Of a stretch of DNA of 64,000 nucleotides, positions 35,777-44,220 are shown piece by piece (within the stretch, counting starts at the first letter, position 1; every line of letters begins with the position of its first letter). This DNA comes from Thiobaca trueperi. Lineage in GTDB: Bacteria; Pseudomonadota; Gammaproteobacteria; Chromatiales; Chromatiaceae. The translations under genes were made by a program, and so were the position numbers. The notes beneath the pieces were generated by a model. It searched no databases and had not been told where the DNA came from. It was given only the letters and a program-made list of their open reading frames with translations. The stretch spans positions 1 to 64,000 of the forward strand of contig NZ_SMAO01000011.1 of the NCBI RefSeq assembly GCF_004342175.1, read 5' to 3'.

Positions 35777-35820
35777 TGTTAGTTTATCTTTACACTGGAT
35801 CCTGTCAAGTAAAAATGACA
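35777..35820. promoter_or_regulatory. Second pair of PpsR/CrtJ-type operators, 8 bp apart
   Basis: Site 1 at 35777-35794 is TGTTAGTTTATCTTTACA and site 2 at 35803-35820 is TGTCAAGTAAAAATGACA; both are perfect TGT-N12-ACA with an 8 bp gap. Read leftward, TTGACA (35808-35803), a 16 bp spacer and TAAACT (35786-35781) repeat the puc promoter geometry. It looks like a diverged copy of the puc promoter and faces the HTH gene. Confidence 0.75.
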
Positions 35821-36018
35821 GTTAACTTTTGTTTTGGATTTATTTTGTACGTGTTTGTACTTATTTTGACTGATCGCTACTTCTCCGGATGGGTTTGCCC
35901 CGTCCAGGCCTGCGGTCCATGAAATCCAGATCTACCGGCATCGCCCTGTCCCCCGGCTTCTGTCGTCGTATCGAAATTCGACGAGCCGGGGTCAGGCTGT
36001 GCGGCGCCCTGAGAAACG

Positions 36019-36050
36019 AAAAAAGCCGGTTCAGACTGCCTGAGCCGGCT
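36019..36050 (-). terminator. Rho-independent terminator of the pilus operon
   Basis: An 11 bp stem (36024-36034 with 36040-36050, one G-T pair) is followed leftward by six U. It lies 190 bp after the pilV stop, with nothing coding in between. Confidence 0.85.
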
Positions 36051-36236
36051 TTAAGTATTTGAATTTTAATGGAGCGAGATCAGGCTCGGGTGTGCGGGAC
36101 TTGGCGGCAGACGCCATTCCGCTCTGATTCAGCCAGACCGGGGCGTGATCGCTTTGGCGTGGTTAGGTCACGGCGGGAGATTGCTGGTGACGGCAGGACG
36201 GCGGAACGCCTGCGCCAGCGCCTTCAATCTCAATTT

Positions 36237-36965
36237 TCATGACCTCAGGCATTGCGCGACAAAGGTGCAGTCGTCCGTTTGGCAGAGACCTTCTGCGCTT
36301 TGCTGCCAGGCGCTCTGGCAGCAGTCATCCGTGCAGTTCGGATGGCTGTTGCGGTCGTCGAGTCGCCCGCCGCCATCGCGCCGCTGACAGAGGCAGGTGG
36401 CCGGCGGTCTGATCTCGGCTGTTTCCTGGTCAGCAACTGGCGTATCCGCCTGTTCCGTTCGCGCTGCGTCATCCGGTGTCTTGCGGTCCTGATCCGATGA
36501 TTCGTCCTGTTCGCCCGTCTCGCTGAGTGCATCCGGTTCGGTGCCAAGTTGGCTCCGATAGGGTGTGCCTGGCGCCAACAGGGAGGCGATGCTGACGCTT
36601 TGGGTCTCGCCGTCAACGGACTGCCAGTCAGTGGTCACGCTGACTGCTTTGTAGCTGGGTGAATCATGATGGGTGATGGTCCAGTGGCGACTGAAGCGGG
36701 TGTTGTCGCCGGTCTGCATGGGCGGTGTGTCGCGGCCCTCGGCGATACTCGCGTAATCAGTGCCTGCCTGATCGCGGAGCGCTTCGAGTTTCTGCTGCGC
36801 CAGATTGACCGCTGTGGTCTGGGCCTTGGTCTGGCCGCTGTTTTCGTGAATCTGGCCCTGAAACTGCGCGAGTGCGAGGAGTCCGGACGAGAGAACCGCA
36901 AGCGAGATCATGGCCTCATGAAGACTGAAGCCGCGCTGTATCCATCTGCTGTGTCTGATCATCAT
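36237..36965 (-). CDS. pilV: Type IV pilus minor pilin, PilV-like
   Basis: A 242-residue prepilin. The type III signal peptide is short and basic (IRHSRWIQRG) before FSLHEAMISLAVLSSGLLAL, with the Glu5-equivalent replaced by His-Glu spacing as in PilV. The region to about 140 is a normal minor-pilin head; the last ~100 residues are acidic and then cysteine-rich (CLCQRR, CTDDCCQS, DDCTF), unusual for PilV and possibly a disulfide-stapled module. It is the last gene of the operon, 48 bp after pilX. Confidence 0.82.
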   Translation of the reverse strand: MMIRHSRWIQRGFSLHEAMISLAVLSSGLLALAQFQGQIHENSGQTKAQTTAVNLAQQKLEALRDQAGTDYASIAEGRDTPPMQTGDNTRFSRHWTITHHDSPSYKAVSVTTDWQSVDGETQSVSIASLLAPGTPYRSQLGTEPDALSETGEQDESSDQDRKTPDDAARTEQADTPVADQETAEIRPPATCLCQRRDGGGRLDDRNSHPNCTDDCCQSAWQQSAEGLCQTDDCTFVAQCLRS

Positions 36966-37013
36966 GACTGCGCTCCCGAGGTTGTCGTCGATGAAAGGCG
37001 GTGGTGCAGGCGA

Positions 37014-38210
37014 TCATTCCCAATCACGCCAGGTGCCCGGAAGGCGTGTGGCGCCGCGAATCACTTGATAGTCGTCGTTCAATTCGCTGCCGGCCCTGTC
37101 GCCCGGAGCGATGAATTCGGTGTTGACCGGCGGTGGCCCGGCATCGCCTTCCCAGATCACGGCGCCATGAATCCTCGCCCCGCCCCAGCCCTGGACGGCG
37201 CAGGCCGTGGTCGATTCGTAATAGACCATGCCGTGGATGCTGATGCCCGGCTCGAAGAGCGGACAGCCAGTCTCGCGGGGGACGATGAAGAGAATGGGGC
37301 GCTCCGGTGTGCCAAGCGTCCGGTTATCGACCCCGGCGCCGGTGCAGGAGCCGCTGATGTCGAGCGCATGGATGGGGCGGGTATGCTCGATCAGATAGAT
37401 TCCGGGGGGCGTCGTGGCGCCACAGGGAATGCTGTCATCGAACCGATGACCGGCCTGAATCGCCGCTGCTTTGGCGTCTTCCAGTGGCATCGCAAAGACG
37501 CGCTTCCAGGCGCACTGGTCGCCGGGACAGCCACCAAAGGATGCGCGGCGATAGGTCGCGCCCGATCCCACCTCGTCGGCGTCCTTGACGAGATTGCCGT
37601 TGCGGTCGTGCCACACGGAGACACTGAGCGCGCCCTGCGGCAGACAGACGTTATTTGCCGCGTGGCCGCTCATGACTGAGCGGGCAGCGTCATCCGGCAA
37701 GAAGAGGTTCGCGGTCTCGTCCGGTGCGCCCAGACAGCCGGCCAGCACCAGCGGCGGCGGCATGGCGCTGGTCGCCGCCGGATCGAACAGACCCTGCTGC
37801 TGGACGCACTCCCGGACGCTCGCCGAGATCCGCTGCTCGGTCGTGGCGCGTGCCTGCGCCCGCACGCAGACGCCCTGAGCGGTTTTGGTGAAGATCAGCG
37901 CCGTGCGATAGATTTCGCCGCTGGAGGTGGTGATCTCGGGTGGTGCGGGTTCTGCGTCGCCGCTGCGCCAGATGTTTTCAGCCAGCCAGGCAAGCGCATA
38001 GTCGAGCCCGGCCTGCGCCGCCTGCTGCGCCTCCTGGGCGCGAAATTCATTGTTGGCGATACGCTGTTCGACCACGCCGGTACGTCCGGCGCTGAAGGTG
38101 AGGATCCCGGCGCCCACCAGCAGGACGAGTCCGACCAGCAGGGTCATGGAGCCGGACTGATGCCTGCGCGGATGCCTCACGGATGCTGTCAGGCGGTGCC
38201 CGGTGATCAT
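37014..38210 (-). CDS. pilX: Type IV pilus assembly protein, PilX-like
   Basis: A 398-residue protein. The N-terminal segment RHQSGSMTLLVGLVLLVGAG is PilX-type (no canonical Glu5), followed by an amphipathic helix QRIANNEFRAQEAQQAAQAG. PilX proteins are usually near 200 residues; here a long C-terminal region adds cysteine-containing blocks (CVRAQAR, GCLGAPDETAN, FGGCPGDQCAW) that may form a surface domain. It overlaps pilW by 4 bp (ATGA), so they are coupled. Confidence 0.78.
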   Translation of the reverse strand: MITGHRLTASVRHPRRHQSGSMTLLVGLVLLVGAGILTFSAGRTGVVEQRIANNEFRAQEAQQAAQAGLDYALAWLAENIWRSGDAEPAPPEITTSSGEIYRTALIFTKTAQGVCVRAQARATTEQRISASVRECVQQQGLFDPAATSAMPPPLVLAGCLGAPDETANLFLPDDAARSVMSGHAANNVCLPQGALSVSVWHDRNGNLVKDADEVGSGATYRRASFGGCPGDQCAWKRVFAMPLEDAKAAAIQAGHRFDDSIPCGATTPPGIYLIEHTRPIHALDISGSCTGAGVDNRTLGTPERPILFIVPRETGCPLFEPGISIHGMVYYESTTACAVQGWGGARIHGAVIWEGDAGPPPVNTEFIAPGDRAGSELNDDYQVIRGATRLPGTWRDWE

Positions 38211-39238
38211 GGCGTCACCAGATAGCGGTCGTTGCGCACGGCGACCAGCGCGGAGACGCTTTGCGCTGTCCGGGGATCGCCAGCGATGTATCCGCTGATC
38301 CTGATGTCAAGACGGCGGATGTGCTGGCAGAGATCGCCGGACGCACAGCCGGCGACTCTGGATTTCGCCGGATTGGCGTTGCGGATCAGCGTGGTGAGTC
38401 TGAAATCGAGCTGGGTGATGCGGATGTCGGCGCTGGTGATGGCCTCCCAGCGGCCACTGTTGCAGCCGAAGCCGGCATCCTGGTTGTTGGCGCGTCCGGT
38501 GCGCATGTCGATTCCGCCCTGACGCAGACGAAAGCCGAACATCTCCATCTCCAGATCCCTGTCCGTGCTGGTGCGACTCCAGGCATAGGGCTCGTGCCCG
38601 ACGGCGTCGAATGGCGGGCCGTCCGGTCTGGGGCAGTCGCTGACGCTTTTGTTCCGGTCGCAGGCGCGGATCCCGATCCGTGCATCCTGATCCAGGTCAT
38701 AGCTGTAGGTCACGCAGTCTCCGGTCTGGACCAGGGACAGACAGTGTCCCGAGGCGTGCGTTTCGGTACAGACTGCCGCGACACAGGCGCCTGTGTCGGC
38801 ATCGGTGTTGATGCACAGGTCATTGTTGACCCGGCCATACTGGCGCTGAAAGGGATTGTTGAGCGGATGCAGATCCCGCGCATCGGTCTGTCCGTCGCGG
38901 TCGGTATCGAAGGTGCCTGAACCGTCGGCGCTGATGCCGAGATCCTGCCAGGTGAAAGCGCCGTCGCCATTGGCATCCCCGTCCCCGTTGGTATCGGCAA
39001 AATCCCAATAGCCCGCGCGCCGGATATCCTGCTGCATCACCTCCAGCGCCGCGCGCAGCTCCTGATTGAGCCGTGCCTGCCGGATGTTTTCGCGCGAGCC
39101 CTTGGCAATCATCAGATAGAGCGACAGCGTGGCGGCGAGCACCAGGATGCCGACCGCCACACCGATCATCAGACCGATGAGGGTCACGCCCGACTGGCGG
39201 GCCGGATGCCTGGTGGATCGATTTCCTGAAAAATGCAT
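38207..39238 (-). CDS. pilW: Type IV pilus minor pilin, PilW-like
   Basis: A 343-residue prepilin with the N-terminus RQSGVTLIGLMIGVAVGILV and helix QELRAALEVMQQDIRRAGYW, typical of PilW. The head has several Asp/Asn-rich loops (DTNGDGDANGDG; DTDRDGQTDARD) that look like EF-hand-type calcium sites. The start is ATG at 39238; codons upstream lie in a repeat. It is co-transcribed with pilX. Confidence 0.85.
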   Translation of the reverse strand: MHFSGNRSTRHPARQSGVTLIGLMIGVAVGILVLAATLSLYLMIAKGSRENIRQARLNQELRAALEVMQQDIRRAGYWDFADTNGDGDANGDGAFTWQDLGISADGSGTFDTDRDGQTDARDLHPLNNPFQRQYGRVNNDLCINTDADTGACVAAVCTETHASGHCLSLVQTGDCVTYSYDLDQDARIGIRACDRNKSVSDCPRPDGPPFDAVGHEPYAWSRTSTDRDLEMEMFGFRLRQGGIDMRTGRANNQDAGFGCNSGRWEAITSADIRITQLDFRLTTLIRNANPAKSRVAGCASGDLCQHIRRLDIRISGYIAGDPRTAQSVSALVAVRNDRYLVTP

Positions 39239-39259
39239 ACCTGATGCACGCCTCAAATA

Positions 39260-39332
39260 GACAGGATTAACAGGATTTCTCAAGCTATTGTTTAAATTAT
39301 TTTTAATCCTGATTTATCCTGTTAATCCTGTC
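39260..39332. repeat. Inverted repeat of ACAGGATTAACAGGAT arms
   Basis: Left arm GACAGGATTAACAGGAT (39260-39276) and its exact reverse complement (39316-39332) flank 39 bp of AT-rich sequence. It lies between fimT and pilW inside the pilus operon. A related GGACAGGATC hairpin occurs at 47597-47633. It may be an mRNA processing hairpin or a small mobile repeat. Confidence 0.65.
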
Positions 39333-39375
39333 CGTTGACGGTCTTTCTGGCGTAGATGCTTTCCTCACAAGCGCC

Positions 39376-39942
39376 TTAGCCGCCGCATGGTTCGTAACCT
39401 GCAACGCTGCCTGTTGGCGCACAGATCCGCACGCGCCCCAGTCGCGACAGCACCACCCGCAACGCCGGACCATTGGCGGCGGTGAGGTTCAGACTGCCGT
39501 TGATGGCGGTGGCGCGACGCGGCTCGAAGCGGGTGGCCGAAAATGTGCCGGTGAGACCAATGCCGGGGAAGGCCGCGCCGGAGACCTGTTTGAGCGAGCA
39601 GGCGCTGGTCTCGCCCGGAGACAGCCGGCAATCGCAATGGGCGGTTGCGCTGGCGTTCTCGTCGATGCCATAACACCAGTGATTCATATTGAAAACCACG
39701 CGCAGCATCTGGTTGCGCGCGATTGATTCCGAGCGCGTCCATTGCAGATCCTCGGCGAGTGCCTGGGCCGCTGCCTTGAGGTGATTGCGGGTGAGCAGCG
39801 CCTGCATGGAGGGAATGGCAATCGCCAGCAGGATGGTCAGTACCGACACCGCGATCAGGAGTTCCAGCAGGGTGAAGCCGCCGCCAGCGTTTTGCAGGCG
39901 ATGGCGCGCCGAGAGCCCAACTTGGGTCAGATTCACCAGCAT
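39376..39942 (-). CDS. fimT: Type IV pilus minor pilin, FimT/GspH-like
   Basis: A 188-residue prepilin with the cleavage site G/FTLLELLIAVSVLTILLAI and Glu5, then a GspH-type head with SESIARNQMLRVVFN and two cysteine pairs (CYGID, CDCRL, C-terminal YEPCGG). GGGAG precedes its ATG inside the pilE 3' end, and the two overlap by 10 bp. About 130 bp with an inverted repeat separate it from pilW. Confidence 0.88.
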   Translation of the reverse strand: MLVNLTQVGLSARHRLQNAGGGFTLLELLIAVSVLTILLAIAIPSMQALLTRNHLKAAAQALAEDLQWTRSESIARNQMLRVVFNMNHWCYGIDENASATAHCDCRLSPGETSACSLKQVSGAAFPGIGLTGTFSATRFEPRRATAINGSLNLTAANGPALRVVLSRLGRVRICAPTGSVAGYEPCGG

Positions 39943-40379
39943 GCGCGGGGCTCCCGCTGACCGTTCTGATCGATGGTCAGGGGGGCGCAGATCACCCCGC
40001 GCGAATCGTCGAACGCCTGATTGCCGAGAGGGTCGGCCCTGGCGATGAAGCCGGTGGCGTTCGCCTCAGAGAGCGACAGGCGGTAATAACCTTCAGGACT
40101 GGTCGCGCTCAGTCCCAGTGCGGAGCTGGCGGCCTGATCGGCGTGACAGTGACGATCGCCCGTCAGGGATCCGGCGTAATGGGGACAGTGGGCGCGGAAT
40201 TTTTCCTGGGCCAGGACGATTTCCATCAGCGCCACCTGACCATCCGCGCGTCGCGCCTGACGCACCTGATCCTGGTAGGAGGGCAGGGCGATTGTGGCGA
40301 GAATGGCGACGATGGACACCACGATCATGAGTTCCATCAGGGTGAAGCCAAGGTTGTTGGTCTGGCATCTTAAGCCCAT
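39933..40379 (-). CDS. pilE: Type IV pilin-like protein, PilE
   Basis: A 148-residue prepilin with LGFTLMELMIVVSIVAILAT (Gly/Phe cleavage site and Glu5) and DQVRQARRADGQVALMEIVLAQEKFRAH as the pilin helix. The short head has cysteines in HCPHY, RHCHADQ and VICAP. Resembles PilE minor pilins encoded with fimT-pilV-W-X. First gene of the operon. The pilY1 gene usually found in this set is absent here. Confidence 0.9.
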   Translation of the reverse strand: MGLRCQTNNLGFTLMELMIVVSIVAILATIALPSYQDQVRQARRADGQVALMEIVLAQEKFRAHCPHYAGSLTGDRHCHADQAASSALGLSATSPEGYYRLSLSEANATGFIARADPLGNQAFDDSRGVICAPLTIDQNGQREPRACW

Positions 40380-40717
40380 TGGACTGTCTCGCTGCGTGTT
40401 TACGGCGGGTGGCGACTGGTCATTGAGTCAGGCCGAGCCAACTCGACGATCAGTCCGGATTGTGTTTTTTTGGCGTTTATTTGTCTCGAATGAACCTGTT
40501 TTGGCGGCTGGAACGCCGCCTCGTCCGGATTAAAGTGTACATTTCCGGTTAACTACCCTGGTCATCTCCGGTTGTCCAGACCGATGGTCGGTTGTCCGCG
40601 TTATGTGTCAGATCTGACCCTTGATCACCTGCTGCGGCTGCAACCACTGTGCGTGGCGAGTATCATGCCGCGACAAGACGACGATAGAACCGGCGACCCG
40701 CCTGAGGAGTGCTTCCC
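40380..40717. other. Divergent promoter region between pilE and the exbB-like gene
   Basis: About 340 bp without a gene. It must hold the leftward pilus promoter and the rightward exbB-like promoter. A T-rich tract (TGTGTTTTTTTGGCG) lies near 40460. I see no strong operator or hairpin. Confidence 0.5.
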
Positions 40718-41446
40718 TTGCTTGAATTGATCTATGCCGGTGGCTGGCTGATGGCGCCCATCCTGATCTGTTCAGTCGTGGCGACCGCCATCGTGCTCGA
40801 ACGCGCCTGGACGCTGCGCCGTGCCCGGATCATGCCGGCGCATCTGCTGGCGCGGATCTGGAAATGGCATCGCGAGCGCCGACTCACGGATGCGCGGATC
40901 GAGGAGATTCGCGCCGGTTCCCCGCTGGGGCGCATCCTCGCCGCCGCGCTCGTCAACCGCCATCATGCGCGTGAGGTGATGAAAGAGGCGATCACCGATA
41001 CCGGGCGTCATGTGGTGGCCGATCTGGAGCGGTTCCTCAATACCCTGGGAACCATCGCCGCCATCGCCCCGCTGCTCGGCCTGCTCGGCACCGTGTTCGG
41101 CATGATCGATATCTTCGATGTCATCATGAAGGCCGGCAACGGTAACGCCAGCGTGCTGGCCGGCGGTATCTCGGTGGCCCTGATCACGACCGCCGCCGGA
41201 CTCTGCGTGGCGATCCCGGCCCTGATGTTTCACCGTTACTTCAATGGTCTGGTGGATCAACTGGCGATCGATATGGAAGAGCAGGCGCTGCGTCTGGTCG
41301 AGGTCATCAAAGGCGAGCGTGAAGAAATGGAGGATCAGTCCGTCCCGGCGCAGACGGCTCCGCAGGCGCCACCGAAACGGGCGCGCATTGATCTCAATGC
41401 GCTGAATCTGAGCGATGGCAAAGACCCGCGCGATGGACAGGATTAA
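40718..41446 (+). CDS. MotA/TolQ/ExbB-family proton channel protein
   Basis: A 242-residue inner-membrane protein with three membrane segments: about 10-28, and the pair around NTLGTIAAIAPLLGLLGTVFGM and ISVALITTAAGLCVAIPALM, the family hallmark. The start is taken as TTG at 40718 (MLELIYAGGWLM), because GAGGAG is 8 bases upstream; a GTG at 40709 would be too close. ExbD/TolR partner is missing downstream. The stop codon TAA lies in the end of a dispersed repeat, which may have replaced the partner. The C-terminus is a polar tail. Confidence 0.88.
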   Translation: MLELIYAGGWLMAPILICSVVATAIVLERAWTLRRARIMPAHLLARIWKWHRERRLTDARIEEIRAGSPLGRILAAALVNRHHAREVMKEAITDTGRHVVADLERFLNTLGTIAAIAPLLGLLGTVFGMIDIFDVIMKAGNGNASVLAGGISVALITTAAGLCVAIPALMFHRYFNGLVDQLAIDMEEQALRLVEVIKGEREEMEDQSVPAQTAPQAPPKRARIDLNALNLSDGKDPRDGQD

Positions 41447-41525
41447 ACCGCGTCCAGCGCGATCACGTCATTTTCAGTTTATGTTTGGTTCTGGGGATGT
41501 CATCGACAGTGGGGACGCGGTTTAA
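41443..41525. repeat. TTAAACCGCG-type dispersed repeat (between exbB-like and herA-like)
   Basis: From TTAAACCGCGTCCAGCGCGA to GGGGACGCGGTTTAA. The left end gives the stop codon of the exbB-like gene; the right end lies 3 bp from the herA-like stop. The interior is diverged relative to 13928 and 49972. Confidence 0.75.
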
Positions 41526-41528
41526 CGC

Positions 41529-43217
41529 TCACCGCACCTGTCTCCACCACCGATTGATGATATCGACCACGTCCAGATCCTCGGGGCCGTCGCGCCAGCT
41601 TTGGGAGAGCGGCGCGTCATGGCTGGCCGGGGCGGGATTGGGGGGATGCACCAGGATGCGCGAGGGCAGGAGCGCGGCGTCGCCAACGGCAAGCACCTCG
41701 CCACGTCGCAGCGAGGCCAGCATGTCGGCGAGGTTTTTGGCGCCTTCGGGCAGGAGTCGGCGGACATATTCCTGGTCGTCGGCGTTGGAGATGCGCAGGC
41801 AGAGATAATTGCCGCACTGCGACAGCACCGTCTCGGAGAGTTCGGTCGGGCGCTGGCTGACGACACAGAGGTTGACGCCGTATTTGCGCCCCTCCTTGGC
41901 GATGCGTTCCATCGCTTTGCGGGTGCCGACATACTGGGTGTCGGCGTCGCGTGGGATGTATTGATGCGCCTCTTCGCACACCAGCAATAACGGGAAATCG
42001 TGACGGCGCGGGTTCCAGTAATTGAACTCGAAGGCGAGCCGTCCGATCTGCGCCGAAACCACCGGGCGCAGATCGGCTGGGATGGGGCTGAGGTCGATCA
42101 CCGTGACCTGACGCTTGGGCTCGCCGAGACCGACGAAATCGCGCAGCAGGCCTTCGAGTGTGGCCGAGCTGCTGTGCTTGCGCGGACGCAGGAAGAAATC
42201 ATAACGGGCGTCGTTGTAGAGCGATTGGAAGCGGACCAGAAAATCGTCGAAGGCGCCATGCAGCGGTCCCTTGACCTTGCCGAAATCCAGCTTTTCCTCG
42301 TTGGCCTTTTTGAATCGCTGATAGAGTTCTTCGATGGAAAAATAGACCGGTGAGTCCACCGACAGCCGCTCCAGTCCCATGTGCTGATTCGATTCGCGAC
42401 GCAGGTTGTAGAGCGCCTCGCGCAGAAAGGCGATCTGCACCGTCGCGTTGGCGTCCGCGCGGTCGATGAAAAGATCCACCAGTTCGGCGTAGGTCAGCAG
42501 CCAGTAAGGGATTTCCAGCTCGCGGGCGTCGAGATAACGCGCTGTCTGGGGCGGGAACACGCCTTCATGCGGCGTATTCGGCCCGGTGCGCCAGCCGTAT
42601 TCACCATGTAGATCGAGCAGGATGATGTGCGAGCGCGGCAGACTCCTGACCACCTGTTGCAGCAGGCTGGTGAGGGTCCAGGATTTGCCCGCGCCGGTCT
42701 GGCCCAGGATCGCCAGATGGCGGCTGAAGAGCGCGGTGGGATCGAGACAGCCTTTGAGCGCCGGACGGGTGGAAAGACGGCCCAGTTCCAGCGCGCCCTC
42801 GCGATCCCGTACCAGCAGTGCAGCCAGACGGCTACTGCCGATCAGATGCACGGCAGCGCCAATCAGCGGGAAGCGGCTGACCCCTGGTTCGAGACGGCCA
42901 TCCGCGCCGATCTCGCCCAGCGGCAGGAGTTCCAGACGCCGCTCGCGGACGATGGCGCGGCGTTTGTCCGGCGCGTTCGGATCTGTCGTGGCGCGCATCT
43001 CGACGGCGGTTTCCTGGCTGCGCGACACCTCGGCCAACACATGGCCCGAGCGGTCGCGTACTTCCACCAGATTGCCCAACTGACCGACCGGCAGGGTTTC
43101 CTGCCCCAGATTGATGAGCGAGGGAAAGCCGTCTTCGCCGGGAAAGAGTGTGGCGATCAGGCGACCGCCCTGAATATCCGTGATACGTCCGATCAGACTG
43201 GATTCTGGTGTCGCCAT
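41529..43217 (-). CDS. HerA-like hexameric ATPase (DUF87)
   Basis: A 562-residue protein of the HerA/FtsK superfamily. A HAS-barrel-like beta domain (residues 1-150) precedes the motor: Walker A GQTGAGKS (172-179), HIILLDLHGEYGW, Walker B LLLVCEEAHQYIP, and an arginine-finger region in VVSQRPTELSETVLSQC. HerA motors pump DNA or act in DNA end processing or defence. NurA or Sir2-type partners are absent here, so its job is open. It is convergent with the exbB-like gene. Confidence 0.9.
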   Translation of the reverse strand: MATPESSLIGRITDIQGGRLIATLFPGEDGFPSLINLGQETLPVGQLGNLVEVRDRSGHVLAEVSRSQETAVEMRATTDPNAPDKRRAIVRERRLELLPLGEIGADGRLEPGVSRFPLIGAAVHLIGSSRLAALLVRDREGALELGRLSTRPALKGCLDPTALFSRHLAILGQTGAGKSWTLTSLLQQVVRSLPRSHIILLDLHGEYGWRTGPNTPHEGVFPPQTARYLDARELEIPYWLLTYAELVDLFIDRADANATVQIAFLREALYNLRRESNQHMGLERLSVDSPVYFSIEELYQRFKKANEEKLDFGKVKGPLHGAFDDFLVRFQSLYNDARYDFFLRPRKHSSSATLEGLLRDFVGLGEPKRQVTVIDLSPIPADLRPVVSAQIGRLAFEFNYWNPRRHDFPLLLVCEEAHQYIPRDADTQYVGTRKAMERIAKEGRKYGVNLCVVSQRPTELSETVLSQCGNYLCLRISNADDQEYVRRLLPEGAKNLADMLASLRRGEVLAVGDAALLPSRILVHPPNPAPASHDAPLSQSWRDGPEDLDVVDIINRWWRQVR

Positions 43218-43287
43218 GCGGGTCGGGGCTCCATGTTGTTTGATGGATCATCCACCAATCGCGAAGCGCAAGGCAAGTGCGGACGGA

Positions 43288-44202
43288 TTAAAGCGATGTT
43301 CCAGAACGCTCGAAGAATTGACGGCACCCGTCACGACCATCCTGAGTCGCTCCCAATCCGCTCAGATTGACCGACATATTGGAGCGCCCCGCGTCGAGAT
43401 GACTCAAGCCATAGACCGTGCCATGCACCCCCACCACACGCCCCGCACGCAGGACCGGCCCGCCTGAATCGCCCGGACTGAGCGAAGGCATCCCGGCCCG
43501 CATCAGCCCGCCATAGGTGTAGAAATTGACCGGATCGACCCGGATCACCTGGGTCGTGCCCCAGTTCCGTCGCCCGAAGGGATGTGTCTGACGCGCCAGC
43601 GCCGGATGCTTCAGGCTCTCATAGCCATAGCCGACGAGCTGCACCGTCTCATCCGCACGCAGCGGTTCGCAGTCGATTTCGATCACTGGAATCCCATCGG
43701 TCGCTTCACGCACCAGGAGGATCGCGACATCCGGATAACGGGAGGTGAAATGGCTGTCGGCCTCAAGCCGACGAATGCGCTGGGCCAGATCGTCTCCGGC
43801 ATAACGCTGCCGGTAATCCTGAATCTTCTTTTCCTTATAGGCATGGAAACGCCGCAAAGCCGCCTCATAGCCGGGATGCAGGACGGTGCGCTCAATCGTC
43901 AGCCCGACGAAGTCCGCTGGTGCCCTCGGCGCCGTCCGCTGGCTGACGGGCAGCCGGCTGCCCGTCCGAAAGGCATCGTCCAGGTCGCCGGTGCGGATGT
44001 TCGCGACACAATGCGCGGCAGTCAGAAAGGCTGCGGGGCCGACCTTGGTGGCGGAGCAGTGCGGTGCGCCCTCTTTGGTCAGGACCACCACCGCGCTGAA
44101 AGCCTCATCGGTATCCACCTGTCCGCCGAGCAGCGCCAGGACAGACGTGGGACAGACCGTCAGCAGCGCCAGCAGGAGCCAGCCGCCAATTGGCCGGGCC
44201 AT
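43288..44202 (-). CDS. Secreted trypsin-like serine protease
   Basis: A 304-residue S1-family protein. The signal peptide covers about residues 1-23. The triad is visible: His in FLTAAHC, Asp in SRYPDVAILLV, Ser in SPGDSGGPVL. A long insert (about residues 110-150, Arg/Lys/Tyr-rich) separates the His and Asp regions. It is probably periplasmic or secreted. Its stop overlaps a TTTAATCCG stretch. It lies just downstream of the UDP-sugar dehydrogenase gene and is possibly in the same unit. Confidence 0.9.
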   Translation of the reverse strand: MARPIGGWLLLALLTVCPTSVLALLGGQVDTDEAFSAVVVLTKEGAPHCSATKVGPAAFLTAAHCVANIRTGDLDDAFRTGSRLPVSQRTAPRAPADFVGLTIERTVLHPGYEAALRRFHAYKEKKIQDYRQRYAGDDLAQRIRRLEADSHFTSRYPDVAILLVREATDGIPVIEIDCEPLRADETVQLVGYGYESLKHPALARQTHPFGRRNWGTTQVIRVDPVNFYTYGGLMRAGMPSLSPGDSGGPVLRAGRVVGVHGTVYGLSHLDAGRSNMSVNLSGLGATQDGRDGCRQFFERSGTSL

Positions 44203-44220
44203 TTGAGACTCCCTCTGAGT

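Larger units (their letters stand above)
35576..36018. other. Gene-free AT-rich region with puc-like operator
   Basis: There is no convincing gene. It holds the leader of the HTH gene with a hairpin at 35722-35745, the paired operator at 35777-35820, and an AT-rich stretch to about 35880 with ACGTGTT repeats similar to those near 35015. On the right it runs to the terminator of the pilus operon. Confidence 0.6.

Noticed and set aside
34965-35820. Arms TGTCA/TGACA as a transposon inverted repeat pair
   Set aside because: The elements are short, direct relative to each other across 0.8 kb, and match promoter operators with -35/-10 overlap.
35880-36055. A ~55-codon rightward frame starting ATGGGTTTGCCCCG
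   Set aside because: It runs through the pilus terminator, has no ribosome site and no recognisable sequence.
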